Source of the DNA: Halobacteriales archaeon QS_4_66_20
Lineage (GTDB): Archaea > Halobacteriota > Halobacteria > Halobacteriales > Haloarculaceae
DNA: 54,426 nt
Assembly (NCBI GenBank): GCA_003021015.1
Contig: PXRK01000056.1
Coordinates: 1 to 54,426 of the forward strand
Reading direction: 5' to 3'
In this document: piece by piece, positions 32,949 through 42,480 of the stretch
How the letters are laid out: each line of letters starts with the position of its first letter
How positions within the stretch are numbered: the stretch's first letter is position 1
The notes under the pieces: generated by a model
Database searches by the model: none
Seen by the model: only the letters and a program-made list of their open reading frames with translations
Told to the model about the DNA's origin: nothing
Translations under genes and position numbers: made by a program

Positions 32949-35291
32949 ATGGTGATGCACGATAGCTATCCGACAGTTCGGGGTGGCTCACCGGGGGTTG
33001 GTCAGTCGATGATACCGACATTCGATCCGCGGCTGCACGTCGCCTTTCTGGGTGGATCAGCCGTGCTGACCGGCTACTTCGCAGTGTACGCGATCCGGAA
33101 CCGGGACTCGCCCGGCGCGACGTGGCTCGCGGCGACGCTGGCGGCGACGACGCTGTGGACGGCCACCTACGCCGCCGGGCTGGTGACCCACGATCTGTCG
33201 ATCCGCCCGCTGTGGGAGTACGTCCAGTGGATCGGGTCGGCGTTTCTCCCCGTCTGTTTTCTCCTGTTCGCGCTGGAGTACACCGGCCACGACCGGGTCG
33301 TGACCCGCCGGAACGTCGCGCTGCTGTCGGCGGTGCCGGCGCTGGCGGTCGTGCTGGTCTGGACCAGCGAGTTCCACGGGCTCCTGTGGCTCTCGAACGA
33401 GCCGGTCGTCTCCGGCGGGCTGGTGACGATGGACGCCGAGTTCGGGCCGCTGTTCTGGCCGATCCTGCTGTACCTCTACGCGCTGGTGCTGGTCGGCGGC
33501 GTCCTGTTGCTCCGGCTGGCGGTGCTGTCCGACTACCTCTACACCGACCAGTCGATCCTGCTGTTCGTCGGGCTGGCGGTGCCGCTGGTCGGCAACGTCG
33601 CCGCCATCTTCTTCGAGACGTCGCCGCCCGGCTTCGACTTCACCCCCTACGGGTTCGTCGTCTGGGGGCTCGCGCTGACCGCGACGGTGTACCGCAACCG
33701 CCTGTTCCGGCTCGTCCCGGCGACCCGCCGGCTCGGGCGCAGCACCGCCATCCAGCAGCTGGAGGACGGCGTCGTCATCGTCGACGACGAGCGCCGGATC
33801 GTCTACCTCAACGAGGCGGCGGCGTCGATCCTCGACTGTTCGCCCGCCGCAGTCGTTGGCGACGATGTCGACTCGCTGTTAGGCGACCTCGCACTGGAGC
33901 TCGGTCCCGACACGCTCGCCGAGGGCGACGGCGCGACTGCCACGGACAGCGATGTCGCGGCAGTCGGGGCCGAGGGGTCGGTCGTCGGCGACGGGAAGGG
34001 GATCGCGGAAGTCGAGCGCGGGGGCCACTGCTACGAGGTCAGGGCCTCGACGATCACGGACCGCCGCGATCGGCGGCTGGGCCACACGCTCGTGCTCCAC
34101 GACGTGACCGCCCGGAACAGGCGAGAGCAGCGCCTCGCGAGCCAGCGCGACGAACTCGAACGGCTCAACGAGCTGAACAGTGCGATCCGCGGCGTCAACC
34201 AGGCACTGGTGTCGGCCACCTCCGAGGGGGAGGTCCACCGGGCGGTCTGTGAGTCGCTGGCCGACACCGGGCTGTACGCGGCCGCCTGCGGCGCCGATGT
34301 CCAGACCTGGAACGGCGACGCCGACCGCTGGATCTGCGCCGCGGACGACGACCCGACCGAGCCGACGCCCTTGACCACGGTGTCGCTGTCTCCCGATGAC
34401 GGGGAGGAGCGGGTGGCGCTCACGACCGACGCCGGCCCCGAAGCGGACGTCGCGGCCTGGACGGTCGTCCCGATCGTCTACGGCCGGACCGTCTACGGCG
34501 CGCTCGGCGTCCAGTCGGCCGGCGAGGGGGTGTCCGAGCGCGAGCGTGAGATCCTCGTCGAGGTCGGTGAGCTGGTGGGCCACGCCCTGGAGGCGATCGA
34601 GAACGAGCAGTTGCTCTCGACGGAGTCGGTCGTCGAGATCGAACTGGAGAGCGAGGACGAGAACGCGGTGCTGGCGGCGGCCTCGGCCGATGCGGGCTGC
34701 CGGCTCACGCTCGACGGGCTCGTCCCGTCAGTCGACGACGACGCACTGGCGTTCGTCGGTGTCGAGGGTGCGCCCGTCGAGCGCGTCCGCGAGGCGCTCG
34801 CCGACCGCGGTGTCGACGCCAGGACGGTCCGGGAGGGTGACGACGGGGGGCTGCTCGAACTGACGCTCCCGGAGCGGACGCTGCTTGGCACCCTCGACAG
34901 CACGAGCGCGAGCGTGACGAGCGCGAGCGCCGAGTCGGGGGCCGCGACCTACAAGGTGGAGCTGCTCTCGAACGCCGGGGTGCGGCGGCTGCTCGACCGC
35001 GTCGAGGCCGCGTTCCCGGACACCGCCCTGGAGGCCAAACGCGAGCGCACCCAGCCCGCCGAGTCGCTGGTAGGGAGCCTGGCGGAACACGACGACCAGC
35101 TCACCGACCGCCAGCAGGAGGCGCTGGAGGCCGCCTACCGGGCGGGCTACTTCGCCTGGCCCCGCGAGTCGACCGCCGAGGAGATCGCCGAGTCGTTCGG
35201 CGTCTCCCCCGCCACCCTCCACGGCCACCTCCGCAAGGCCGAACAGTCCGTCTTCGACCAGCTGTTCGAGGACGACGACGAACGGGGCTGA
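32949..35291 (+). CDS. 7TM-PAS-GAF Bat-type HTH_10 sensor-regulator
   Basis: 780 residues from ATG at 32949; an internal ATG at 33009 (MIPTFDP) is an equally good start. Residues about 25-250 form seven spans of the histidine-kinase N-terminal 7TM type. A PAS domain follows (STAIQQLEDGVVIVDDERR) with an acidic insertion, then a GAF domain (AVCESLADTGLYAAACG). Next come the Bat-associated region and a C-terminal HTH_10 (LTDRQQEALEAAYRAGYFAW, then GVSPATLHGHLRKAEQ). As in the gene at 2597 there is no kinase domain. It is a one-component membrane sensor with unknown signal. Its stop codon TGA at 35289-35291 shares its last base with a repeat arm. Confidence 0.88.
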   Translation: MVMHDSYPTVRGGSPGVGQSMIPTFDPRLHVAFLGGSAVLTGYFAVYAIRNRDSPGATWLAATLAATTLWTATYAAGLVTHDLSIRPLWEYVQWIGSAFLPVCFLLFALEYTGHDRVVTRRNVALLSAVPALAVVLVWTSEFHGLLWLSNEPVVSGGLVTMDAEFGPLFWPILLYLYALVLVGGVLLLRLAVLSDYLYTDQSILLFVGLAVPLVGNVAAIFFETSPPGFDFTPYGFVVWGLALTATVYRNRLFRLVPATRRLGRSTAIQQLEDGVVIVDDERRIVYLNEAAASILDCSPAAVVGDDVDSLLGDLALELGPDTLAEGDGATATDSDVAAVGAEGSVVGDGKGIAEVERGGHCYEVRASTITDRRDRRLGHTLVLHDVTARNRREQRLASQRDELERLNELNSAIRGVNQALVSATSEGEVHRAVCESLADTGLYAAACGADVQTWNGDADRWICAADDDPTEPTPLTTVSLSPDDGEERVALTTDAGPEADVAAWTVVPIVYGRTVYGALGVQSAGEGVSEREREILVEVGELVGHALEAIENEQLLSTESVVEIELESEDENAVLAAASADAGCRLTLDGLVPSVDDDALAFVGVEGAPVERVREALADRGVDARTVREGDDGGLLELTLPERTLLGTLDSTSASVTSASAESGAATYKVELLSNAGVRRLLDRVEAAFPDTALEAKRERTQPAESLVGSLAEHDDQLTDRQQEALEAAYRAGYFAWPRESTAEEIAESFGVSPATLHGHLRKAEQSVFDQLFEDDDERG

Positions 35292-35306
35292 TACTGTCGG
35301 ACGTGA
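35291..35306. repeat. Solo arm of the 110-bp repeat family
   Basis: ATACTGTCGGACGTGA, identical to the left arm of copy E. The first A completes the TGA stop of the sensor gene. No right arm occurs before the next gene, which starts at 35355, so the element is truncated. Confidence 0.75.
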
Positions 35307-35354
35307 TAGTGATTATCCGGAACACCTACCACAGCCACACCCCAACACAGGACA

Positions 35355-36119
35355 GTGAACTGCATCGCCCACCGGGGGTTCGCCGACGCATACCCCGAAA
35401 ACACCCGCACAGCCCTCCGCAAGGCCATCGGGGCGGGCGCGGACGGCGTCGAGGTTGACGTCCGGCGCTGTGGCTCGGGCGAACCGGTCGTCATCCACGA
35501 CGAGACGGTCGACCGGGTGACCGACCGGGCCGGCGCCGTCGCGGCGCTCACCCGGGCGGAACTCGCCGACTGCTCCGTCCTCGGTACCGGCGAGGGCGTG
35601 CCGACGCTGCAGGAGGTCTGCGATCTGCTGCCGGCAGACGTCCGCCTGCACCTCGAACTGAAGGAGGTCGGCGTCGCCGCCGACGCGGCCGCGCTGGCCG
35701 CCGAGTACCCGTTCGACCTGCTGGTCTCGTCGTTCGACCCCGACGCCCTCCGGGCGGCCGCCGGGGGAGCCGACGCCCCGCTGGCGTACCTGTTCGGCAG
35801 CGAGCGCCAGCTCCCGGGCGTGTCGCGGTTCCGCGACGGCCCCGGCGCGGCGCTGCGGACTGCCCAGGAACTTGGCTGTGCGGCGCTGAACCCTCACTGG
35901 CGCCACTGCGACGCGGCGTTCGTCGACCGCGCCCACGACGCGGGGCTGGCCGTCAACGCCTGGACGATCCGATCGCAGGAGGCTGCCGAGGCGGTCGCAG
36001 CCGCTGGCGTCGACGGGCTCATTGCCGACGATACTGGTGGCTGTACGTACGTGAACACTCGAATTGAGAATCCAGGCGGAACGGGTCTGTATCCGCAGAT
36101 AGCAGAGACTGGTGAGTAA
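35355..36119 (+). CDS. Glycerophosphodiester phosphodiesterase with element-derived C-terminus
   Basis: 254 residues from GTG at 35355. HRGFADAYPENT is the active-site start, with the His and Arg of the GDPD TIM barrel. EVDVRRCGSGEPVVIHDETV contains the metal-binding Glu and Asp and the second His, and LHLELKEVG contains a further Glu. The enzyme releases glycerol 3-phosphate from glycerophosphodiesters. The natural end should be near GVDGLIADD. From about residue 227 the frame runs into repeat element G (36031) and reads about 29 unrelated residues to TAA. The enzyme core is complete, so activity is probably kept. Confidence 0.9.
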   Translation: MNCIAHRGFADAYPENTRTALRKAIGAGADGVEVDVRRCGSGEPVVIHDETVDRVTDRAGAVAALTRAELADCSVLGTGEGVPTLQEVCDLLPADVRLHLELKEVGVAADAAALAAEYPFDLLVSSFDPDALRAAAGGADAPLAYLFGSERQLPGVSRFRDGPGAALRTAQELGCAALNPHWRHCDAAFVDRAHDAGLAVNAWTIRSQEAAEAVAAAGVDGLIADDTGGCTYVNTRIENPGGTGLYPQIAETGE

Positions 36120-36140
36120 AAGAATTACAGCCACCAGTAT
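36031..36140. repeat. 110-bp inverted-repeat element, copy G
   Basis: The left arm 36031-36045 ATACTGGTGGCTGTA is exactly complementary to the right arm 36126-36140. It lies inside the 3' end of the GDPD gene, and its last base supplies the final A of the TGA stop of the convergent cobalamin adenosyltransferase gene. Its interior matches the sequence at 52307-52378 closely. Confidence 0.88.
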
Positions 36141-36673
36141 CAGTACGTCGGGTGTTCCTCGGGGACGCCGTCGCGTTTGTTGACCACGCGTGCAAGCGTA
36201 AACAGCGCGTCAGAGAGCCGATTGAGGTAAACCACGGCCGTCTCGTTGGCGTCTGCCTCGGCGGCGAACGCGACCGCGCGGCGTTCGGCCCGGCGACAGA
36301 CCGCACGGGCGTGGTGGAGCCGCGACCCCATAGCGGAACCGCTGGGGAGGATGAACTGTTCCAGCGGGTCGAGTTCGTCGTCGTAGCCGTCGATCATCGC
36401 CTCTAGCTCCTCGACGTGGTCCTCGCGAACCCTGGGGTCGTCCTCGTCGGGCTCGGGGTTGGCGAAGTCCGCCTGCACCACGTGGAGGTGGTTCTGGATC
36501 GCCCGGAGCTGGTCGTCGACGTCGTCGTATTCCGTCGGCCGGACCGCCCCCAGGAGCGCGTTGACCTCGTCGACGCTGCCGTACGCCTCGATCCGCGGGC
36601 TTGCCTTCGAGACGCGGTCCATGTTCCGCAGATCCGTCTTCCCCTCGTCGCCGCGACCTGTGTAGATTTTCAT
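36140..36673 (-). CDS. PduO-type ATP:cob(I)alamin adenosyltransferase
   Basis: 177 residues. The start motif MKIYTGRGDEGKTDL is the ATP-binding signature of the family. SKASPRIEAYGSVDEVNALL, FILPSGSAMGSRLHHARAVC and RRAERRAVAFA with YLNRLSDALFTLARV are the conserved helices. It adds the adenosyl group to cobalamin, the last step of coenzyme B12 formation. The ATG at 36673 begins exactly at the motif; the longer frame is rejected. It is not beside other cobalamin genes here. Its stop TGA overlaps element G by one base. Confidence 0.95.
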   Translation of the reverse strand: MKIYTGRGDEGKTDLRNMDRVSKASPRIEAYGSVDEVNALLGAVRPTEYDDVDDQLRAIQNHLHVVQADFANPEPDEDDPRVREDHVEELEAMIDGYDDELDPLEQFILPSGSAMGSRLHHARAVCRRAERRAVAFAAEADANETAVVYLNRLSDALFTLARVVNKRDGVPEEHPTY

Positions 36674-36727
36674 GTCCGGCCCTCCGCCCGAGACGGACTT
36701 AACAGCGATGGTTGTTCCTGCGACCTG

Positions 36728-36747
36728 ATACTGTCGGACGGCTGTAT
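36728..36747. repeat. Collapsed 20-bp remnant of the repeat family
   Basis: ATACTGTCGGAC (a left-arm start as in copy E) is fused directly to GGCTGTAT, which with the following AGG matches the right end of copy D. The inside of the element is missing. It lies in the gap between the divergent adenosyltransferase and mutS genes. Confidence 0.6.
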
Positions 36748-36790
36748 AGGACCCGCAGTGTTTTAACCGGTGCCGCACAGAGGGTGTTGT

Positions 36791-39493
36791 ATGAGGGAGT
36801 CAGGGGGGATCGTCGGCGAGTTTTTCGACCTCAAATCGGACACGGACGCCGACCTGCTGGCGATGCAGTGTGGTGACTTCTACGAGTTCTTCGCCGCGGA
36901 CGCCGAAACCGTCGCGGAGGAACTCGATCTGAAAGTCTCCCAGAAGTCCTCGCACGGCTCCTCGTACCCGATGGCCGGTGTGCCGGTCGACGACCTGACG
37001 CCGTACCTGACCGCGCTGGTCGAGCGCGGCTACCGGGTCGCCGTCGCCGACCAGTACGAGGCCGACGGGGGCCACGCCCGCGAGGTCACCCGCGTGGTGA
37101 CCCCCGGGACCCACCTCGAAACGACGGACGCGGACGCCCAGTATCTCGCGGCCGTGGTCGAGGACGACGAGACATACGGCCTGGCGTTCGCCGACGTGAC
37201 CACAGGACAGTTCCGGGTGACGGACGTCAGCCGTGAGGACGCCCAGGAAGGACTGCTGACGGAACTGTACCGGTTCGATCCGGTCGAGATCCTGCCGGGG
37301 CCGGCGCTGCGGACGGACGACCGGCTGCTCGACCGTCTCCGGGACCGGACCGACGCCACCTTCACGCTCCACGCGACGGAGGCGTTCGCGCCCGGACGGG
37401 CCCGCCACAGGGTCCGCGAGCAGTTCGGCGCCGAAACCGTCGAGAGCGTCGGCGTCGCCGACAGCGAGGCGGCGGTCCGGGCCGCCGGTGCCGTCCTCTC
37501 GTACGTCGAGGAGACCGGCGCGGGGCTGCTCGCATCGATCACCCGGCTGCAGACCCACACCGCCGACGATCACGTCGAACTCGACGCGACCACCCAGCGC
37601 AACCTCGAACTGACCGAGACGATGAGCGGGGAGCGCTCGGGAAGCCTGCTCGCGACAGTCGATCACACCGTTACGAGCGCCGGCCGGCGGCTGCTCGCGG
37701 AGTGGCTGACCCGCCCCAGCGGCGACCGGTCGACGATCGAGCGGCGGGGGACGGCCGTCGGGGCGCTCGCGGAAGCCGCGATGGCCCGCGAACAGCTCCG
37801 GGAGACGCTCGACGGCGCCTACGACCTCGAACGGCTCGCCTCGAAGGCGGCGTCGGGCAGCGCCGACGCCCGTGACCTGCGGGCCGCCGCGGACACCCTC
37901 GGGCTGCTCGCAGCCCTGCGATCCGCCGTCGCGGAGGCCGAGCGACTCGCTGACTCGCCGCTCGCGGCGATCCTCGACCGGCCCGACGCGGAGGCAGCGG
38001 CCGATCTCGCCGCCGACCTCGACGCGGCTATCGTCCCCGATCCGCCGGGAACGATCACCCAGGGCGGGCTGATCCGCCAGGGGTACGACGCCGATCTCGA
38101 CGCGCTCGCCGAGGACCACGAGGCGGCGCTCTCGTGGATCGACACGCTCGACGAGCGCGTCAAACGCGAGCACGGGCTCACGCACGTGACGGTCGACCGG
38201 AACAAGACCGACGGCTACTACGTCCAGGTCGGCAACAGCGAGGCCGACCAGGTGCCCGACCGCTTCGAGAACATCAAGTCGCTGAAAAACAGCGAGCGGT
38301 TCACGACGGCGGAACTGGAGGAGCGCGAGCGCGAGATTCTCCGTCAGGAGGAACGGCGGTACGAACTGGAGCGAGAGCTGTTCGAGCAGTTGCGCGAGCG
38401 CGTCGCGGCGCACGCCGAACTGCTACAGTCGGTCGGGCACACGCTCGCCGAGACGGACGTGCTCGCGAGCTTCGCGGTCCACGCAGTGAACAACGACTGG
38501 ACGCGGCCGGAGCTGCACGGGGGGCAGGCGCTGGCCGTCGAGGCCGGCCGACACCCGGTCGTCGAGCAGACGGCGGAGTTCGTTCCCAACGACCTCCGGC
38601 TGGACGAGGACCGGCAGTTCCTGATCGTCACCGGGCCCAACATGAGCGGGAAGTCCACCTACATGCGCCAGGCGGCACTGATCACGCTGCTCGCGCAGGT
38701 GGGCAGTTTCGTTCCCGCGCGAAGCGCACGCGTCGGGATGGTCGACGGCATCTACACGCGCGTCGGCGCGCTGGACGAACTCGCGCAGGGCCGCTCGACG
38801 TTCATGGTCGAGATGCAGGAGCTGTCGAACATCCTCCACTCGGCGACCGAGGAGTCGCTGGTCATCCTCGACGAGGTCGGCCGCGGCACCGCCACCTACG
38901 ACGGCATCTCCATCGCCTGGGCCGCCACGGAGTACCTCCACAACACCGTCCGGGCGAAGACGCTGTTTGCAACACACTACCACGAACTGACGGCGCTGGC
39001 GGAGCATCTGGACCGCGTGCACAACGTCCACGTCGCGGCCGACGAGTCCGACGGCGAGGTGACGTTTTTGCGGACGGTCAGGGATGGGCCGACCGACAGG
39101 AGCTACGGCATCCACGTCGCGGACCTCGCGGGCGTGCCGGAGCCCGTCGTCGAGCGTTCGCGGGACGTGCTCGACCGGCTCCGCGAGGAGAAAGCGATCG
39201 AGGCGAAAGGTGGCGGCGGCGACCCCGTCCAGGCGGTGTTCGACGTCGGGAGCGGGGAGTTCCGCACGGAAGGGGCTACCCCGGAAACTGCGGATGGAGC
39301 CCGCGGGGAGACGGCCGCAGCGGACGGCAGCGGGCAGCGCCAGCCGGCGGACGACCTGCGGAGCCAGTTCGGCGAGGACGCGGGTGAGGTCCTCGACGCG
39401 CTCGCGGATGTCGACGTCAACGAGACACCGCCGGTCGAACTGCTGGGGAAACTCCGGGACTGGCAGGAGCGCATCGACGGGCCGAATAGCTGA
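36791..39493 (+). CDS. mutS: DNA mismatch repair protein MutS
   Basis: 900 residues, the usual MutS1 length. The mismatch-binding domain starts with QCGDFYEFF, which contains the Phe-x-Glu reading motif. The connector, core and clamp domains follow. The ATPase domain has Walker A TGPNMSGKSTYMRQA, Walker B LVILDEVGRGTATYDG and the dimer motif ATHYHELTALAEHL. A helix-turn-helix and an acidic linker (about residues 805-860) precede the terminal segment VDVNETPPVELLGKL. It recognises base mismatches as a dimer with MutL; mutL is not in the window. ATG at 36791 (MRESGGIVGEFF) fits the conserved start. Confidence 0.96.
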   Translation: MRESGGIVGEFFDLKSDTDADLLAMQCGDFYEFFAADAETVAEELDLKVSQKSSHGSSYPMAGVPVDDLTPYLTALVERGYRVAVADQYEADGGHAREVTRVVTPGTHLETTDADAQYLAAVVEDDETYGLAFADVTTGQFRVTDVSREDAQEGLLTELYRFDPVEILPGPALRTDDRLLDRLRDRTDATFTLHATEAFAPGRARHRVREQFGAETVESVGVADSEAAVRAAGAVLSYVEETGAGLLASITRLQTHTADDHVELDATTQRNLELTETMSGERSGSLLATVDHTVTSAGRRLLAEWLTRPSGDRSTIERRGTAVGALAEAAMAREQLRETLDGAYDLERLASKAASGSADARDLRAAADTLGLLAALRSAVAEAERLADSPLAAILDRPDAEAAADLAADLDAAIVPDPPGTITQGGLIRQGYDADLDALAEDHEAALSWIDTLDERVKREHGLTHVTVDRNKTDGYYVQVGNSEADQVPDRFENIKSLKNSERFTTAELEEREREILRQEERRYELERELFEQLRERVAAHAELLQSVGHTLAETDVLASFAVHAVNNDWTRPELHGGQALAVEAGRHPVVEQTAEFVPNDLRLDEDRQFLIVTGPNMSGKSTYMRQAALITLLAQVGSFVPARSARVGMVDGIYTRVGALDELAQGRSTFMVEMQELSNILHSATEESLVILDEVGRGTATYDGISIAWAATEYLHNTVRAKTLFATHYHELTALAEHLDRVHNVHVAADESDGEVTFLRTVRDGPTDRSYGIHVADLAGVPEPVVERSRDVLDRLREEKAIEAKGGGGDPVQAVFDVGSGEFRTEGATPETADGARGETAAADGSGQRQPADDLRSQFGEDAGEVLDALADVDVNETPPVELLGKLRDWQERIDGPNS

Positions 39494-39500
39494 CTGGCCG

Positions 39501-41654
39501 CTACTCGAGCGCCTCGTCGATCACGTCGCGGTGTGTGGCGATCGTTTCCGCATCAAGTCGCAGCGACGCGTCCCCGCCCTCGACCGAGAGTGCCCCTGAG
39601 TTGTCAGCACTCCCCAGCGCCGTCACGGGCGCGACGCCGTCGAACGCGCCTCTGACAGCCGCCGGATCAGTCGTCTCGACGACGACGCGGCCGGGCTGCT
39701 CGTTGCACAGCGCCGCGACCGGATCGTCAGTATCGAGCGACACCGTCGCTCCTGCATCCTCGTCTACCATCTCGGCAAGCGTCACGGCGAGGCCGCCGTG
39801 GCTGACGTCGTGGGTCGCGAGCGTCGCCTCGTGGTCGGCGACGGCAGCCAGCGTCTCGATCAGCGCCGCCGGATCCGCCGGCAGGGTCGGGAACCGGTCG
39901 CTGCCGCCGGTCTGCGCGAGCAGCTCAGAGCCGCCCAGGCGAGGCTCGGCCTCGCCCGCGAGCGGCAGGTCGCCGACGACGAGCAGTTCGCCCTCCCCCT
40001 CCAGGGTGAGCGTCGGGGCGTCGTACCCCTCCTTCGTGCCGACGAGTGCGAGCGTTGGCGTCGGCGGGATGGGCCCGGCGGGGGAGTCGTTGTACAGCGA
40101 GACGTTGCCGCCGACCACCGGCACGTCGAGCGTCGCACACATGTCCGCGAGGCCGTCGACGACGGCGGCGAAGCCGCCGTACACCTCGGGTTTCTCGGGG
40201 TTGCCGCCGTTGAGACAGTCGACGCCCGCGAGCGGCGTCGCGCCCTTGGCCGCGAGGTTCGTCGCGTTCTCCAGGGCGACCGCCCGGGCGCCGTCGTACG
40301 GCGCGGCGTCGGTCCAGTTGGGGTCGGCGCCGGCGGCGAACGCCAGCCCGACGCCGGCCTCCCGGACGGCGAGCAGCCCGGCGTCGTCGCCCGGCCGCAG
40401 CGCTGTCCGGACCTGGACCTCGTGGTCGTACTGGCGGTACACCCAGCGCTTCGAGGCGGTGTTCGGGCTCGACAGCACGGCCTCGGCTGCCGCGTCGACG
40501 TCGACGGCCGGCCTGTCGACGTCGGCTTCCGGCGGATCGTCCATCGGGAGGTCGTTCATCGGCGCGCCGTCGCCGAGGAACTCGGCGTCGACGTCGACGA
40601 CGGTCTCGCCCTCGAACGTGCAGACGTAGTTCCCGTCGGTCACCTCGCCGATGACCGAACAGCCGAGGTCGTACCGGTCAGCGACCGCCCGGATGCGGTC
40701 GACGTCGCCCGGCCGGACCTCGTAACACATCCGTTCCTGGGACTCAGAGAGGAGGATCTCCAGCGCGTTCATCCCGGGTTCGCGCTGGTGGACGGCGTCG
40801 AGTTCGATGCTCGCGCCCAGGCCGCCCTTGGCGACCATCTCGCTGCTGGCGCCGCCCAGGCCGGCGGCCCCGAGGTCCCGCGCCGACGCGATCAGGCCCT
40901 CGTCAAGGAGCTGTTCGTTGGCCTCGATCAGGAGCTTCTCGGTGTAGGGGTCGCCGACCTGGACGGCCGGGCGGTCCTCGGTTTCGGCGTCCGCCGAGAG
41001 GTCCTCGCTGGCGAAGGAGGCGCCGCCGAGGCCGTCGCGGCCGGTCGCGTTCCCGACGAGCACCAGCGTGTTGCCCGGCTGCTGGGCGGTGGCGGTCACC
41101 AGCCGGTCGGGGTCGTCGACGAGACCGACGCAGGCGACGTTCACCAGCGGGTTGCCCTCGTAGTCGTCGTGGAACGCGACGCTCCCTGTCACGGTGGGGA
41201 CGCCGATGCAGTTGGCGTAGTGGCTGATCCCCTCGACGACGCCCTCGAAGAGGTACCGGGAGTGATCGCTGTCGAACTCCCCGAAGTACAGGGAGTCGGC
41301 GAGCGCGATCGGGTAGGCACCCATCGAGAGCGTGTCACGGACGATGCCGCCGACGCCGGTGGCGGCGCCGTCGAACGGGTCGACGTAGGAGGGGTGGTTG
41401 TGGCTCTCGATCCCCATCGTGATGTACGCCTCCGAGTCGCCGTCGGCGGCCGGCAGCGAGACGACGGCGGCGTCGTCGCCAGGGCCGACGACCACCTGCT
41501 CGCCCTCGGAGTCGAAGGCGCTCAGCAGCGGCCACGAGGATCGGTAGGCACAGTGTTCGCTCCAGAGGTTCTCGAAGAGGGCGGCCTCCACGGCCGTGGG
41601 CTCCCGGCCGAGTTCCTCGACGACGAGTGTCCGGTCCGAGTCGGCAAGCGTCAT
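39501..41654 (-). CDS. purL: Phosphoribosylformylglycinamidine synthase subunit PurL
   Basis: 717 residues, the small-PurL form that needs PurS and PurQ (not in this window). It forms FGAM in purine synthesis using ATP and ammonia channelled from Pur[51 protein letters not shown] and [12 protein letters not shown] are diagnostic PurL motifs. The second AIRS-like half contains [11 protein letters not shown] and [14 protein letters not shown]. Start: ATG at 41654 (MTLADSDRT) is preferred; GTG at 41663 would add three residues. The stop lies 7 bp from the convergent mutS stop. Confidence 0.96.
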   Translation of the reverse strand: MTLADSDRTLVVEELGREPTAVEAALFENLWSEHCAYRSSWPLLSAFDSEGEQVVVGPGDDAAVVSLPAADGDSEAYITMGIESHNHPSYVDPFDGAATGVGGIVRDTLSMGAYPIALADSLYFGEFDSDHSRYLFEGVVEGISHYANCIGVPTVTGSVAFHDDYEGNPLVNVACVGLVDDPDRLVTATAQQPGNTLVLVGNATGRDGLGGASFASEDLSADAETEDRPAVQVGDPYTEKLLIEANEQLLDEGLIASARDLGAAGLGGASSEMVAKGGLGASIELDAVHQREPGMNALEILLSESQERMCYEVRPGDVDRIRAVADRYDLGCSVIGEVTDGNYVCTFEGETVVDVDAEFLGDGAPMNDLPMDDPPEADVDRPAVDVDAAAEAVLSSPNTASKRWVYRQYDHEVQVRTALRPGDDAGLLAVREAGVGLAFAAGADPNWTDAAPYDGARAVALENATNLAAKGATPLAGVDCLNGGNPEKPEVYGGFAAVVDGLADMCATLDVPVVGGNVSLYNDSPAGPIPPTPTLALVGTKEGYDAPTLTLEGEGELLVVGDLPLAGEAEPRLGGSELLAQTGGSDRFPTLPADPAALIETLAAVADHEATLATHDVSHGGLAVTLAEMVDEDAGATVSLDTDDPVAALCNEQPGRVVVETTDPAAVRGAFDGVAPVTALGSADNSGALSVEGGDASLRLDAETIATHRDVIDEALE

Positions 41655-41764
41655 TTGAGCCACCTTGCGCGAGGGCGGCTAAATCGCTTTCCATGCGCGC
41701 GCAGGGGCGCAGGCGGGGACTGGAGAGAACAGCCAGGGACGAGCGGTGCGCCGCCGAACCAGTC

Positions 41765-41859
41765 ACACGGTCGTGCGCGACTCTGTCACAGGTCAGGGCG
41801 AGAAAGAAACAGTTAACAGTGCTGACGCGCTGAATCCGGGTGGGAACGCACGGCCGCAA
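41765..41859. repeat. Degenerate copy of the inverted-repeat family
   Basis: The left arm 41765-41780 ACACGGTCGTGCGCGA differs at two positions from the copy at 47189, and it is followed by the family hexamer CTCTGT. The facing sequence CGCACGGCCG (41847-41856) pairs with CGGTCGTGCG, nine of ten. The length is about 95 bp, so part of the inside was probably lost. It lies between purL and the S15 gene. Confidence 0.5.
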
Positions 41860-42018
41860 CTCTGACTCGCCGCCCGGTTGGGCGGCTCGGGATTGCGGTA
41901 GTGTCGACCGCCGACCGGCTGCTGTCGTCCGATGATGGGCGGGAGTCGCCCGGTCGGCGGACGCGTCCATCCCGGACGCGACACACACGGCGCGGTCTGT
42001 GCAGTTCCAGCGACAACT

Positions 42019-42480
42019 ATGGCACGAATGCACTCACGCCGCCGCGGCTCCTCCGGTTCGGAGCGACCGGCGGCAGACGACCCACCGGAGTGGAGCGACG
42101 TCGACGCCGATGCAGTCGAGGATCGCGTCGTCGAACTGGCAGAGGAGGGCCACAGCCCGAGCGAGATCGGGCTGGCCCTCCGCGACGAGGGCGTCCAGGG
42201 CACGCCCGTCCCGGACGTCAAGCTGGCGACCGGGAAGAAGGTGACCGAGATCCTCGAGGAACACGACGCCGATCCCGAGATTCCGGAGGACCTGCGCAAC
42301 CTGATGGCCAAGGCCGTCCGGCTGCGCGACCACCTTCAGGAGAACGGCACCGACTACCAGAACAAGCGCGCACTGCAGAACACCGAGTCGAAGATCCGCC
42401 GCCTGATCGACTACTACCGCGGCGACGAACTCGACGAGGAGTTCAGCTACAGCGTCGACGAGGCACGCGAACTGATCTAG
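42019..42480 (+). CDS. rps15: 30S ribosomal protein S15 (archaeal uS15)
   Basis: 153 residues. The start MARMHSRRRGSSGSERP is the typical archaeal/eukaryotic N-terminal extension. The helical core has LRNLMAKAVRLRDHLQEN and NKRALQNTESKIRRLIDYYR, which bind 16S rRNA helices 20-22. ATG at 42019 is the conserved start; the longer open frame includes upstream non-coding DNA. It is the first gene of the cluster S15 - DHH-like - Pcc1 - S3Ae. The stop abuts the next ATG directly (TAGATG). Confidence 0.97.
   Translation: MARMHSRRRGSSGSERPAADDPPEWSDVDADAVEDRVVELAEEGHSPSEIGLALRDEGVQGTPVPDVKLATGKKVTEILEEHDADPEIPEDLRNLMAKAVRLRDHLQENGTDYQNKRALQNTESKIRRLIDYYRGDELDEEFSYSVDEARELI

Noticed and set aside
36800-38413. 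Open frame of 537 codons antisense to mutS
   Set aside because: No motif, Arg/Gly/Val-rich shadow composition; the sense frame is an unmistakable MutS.
39798-41816. Open frame of 672 codons antisense to purL
   Set aside because: Same reason: a shadow of purL with no domain.
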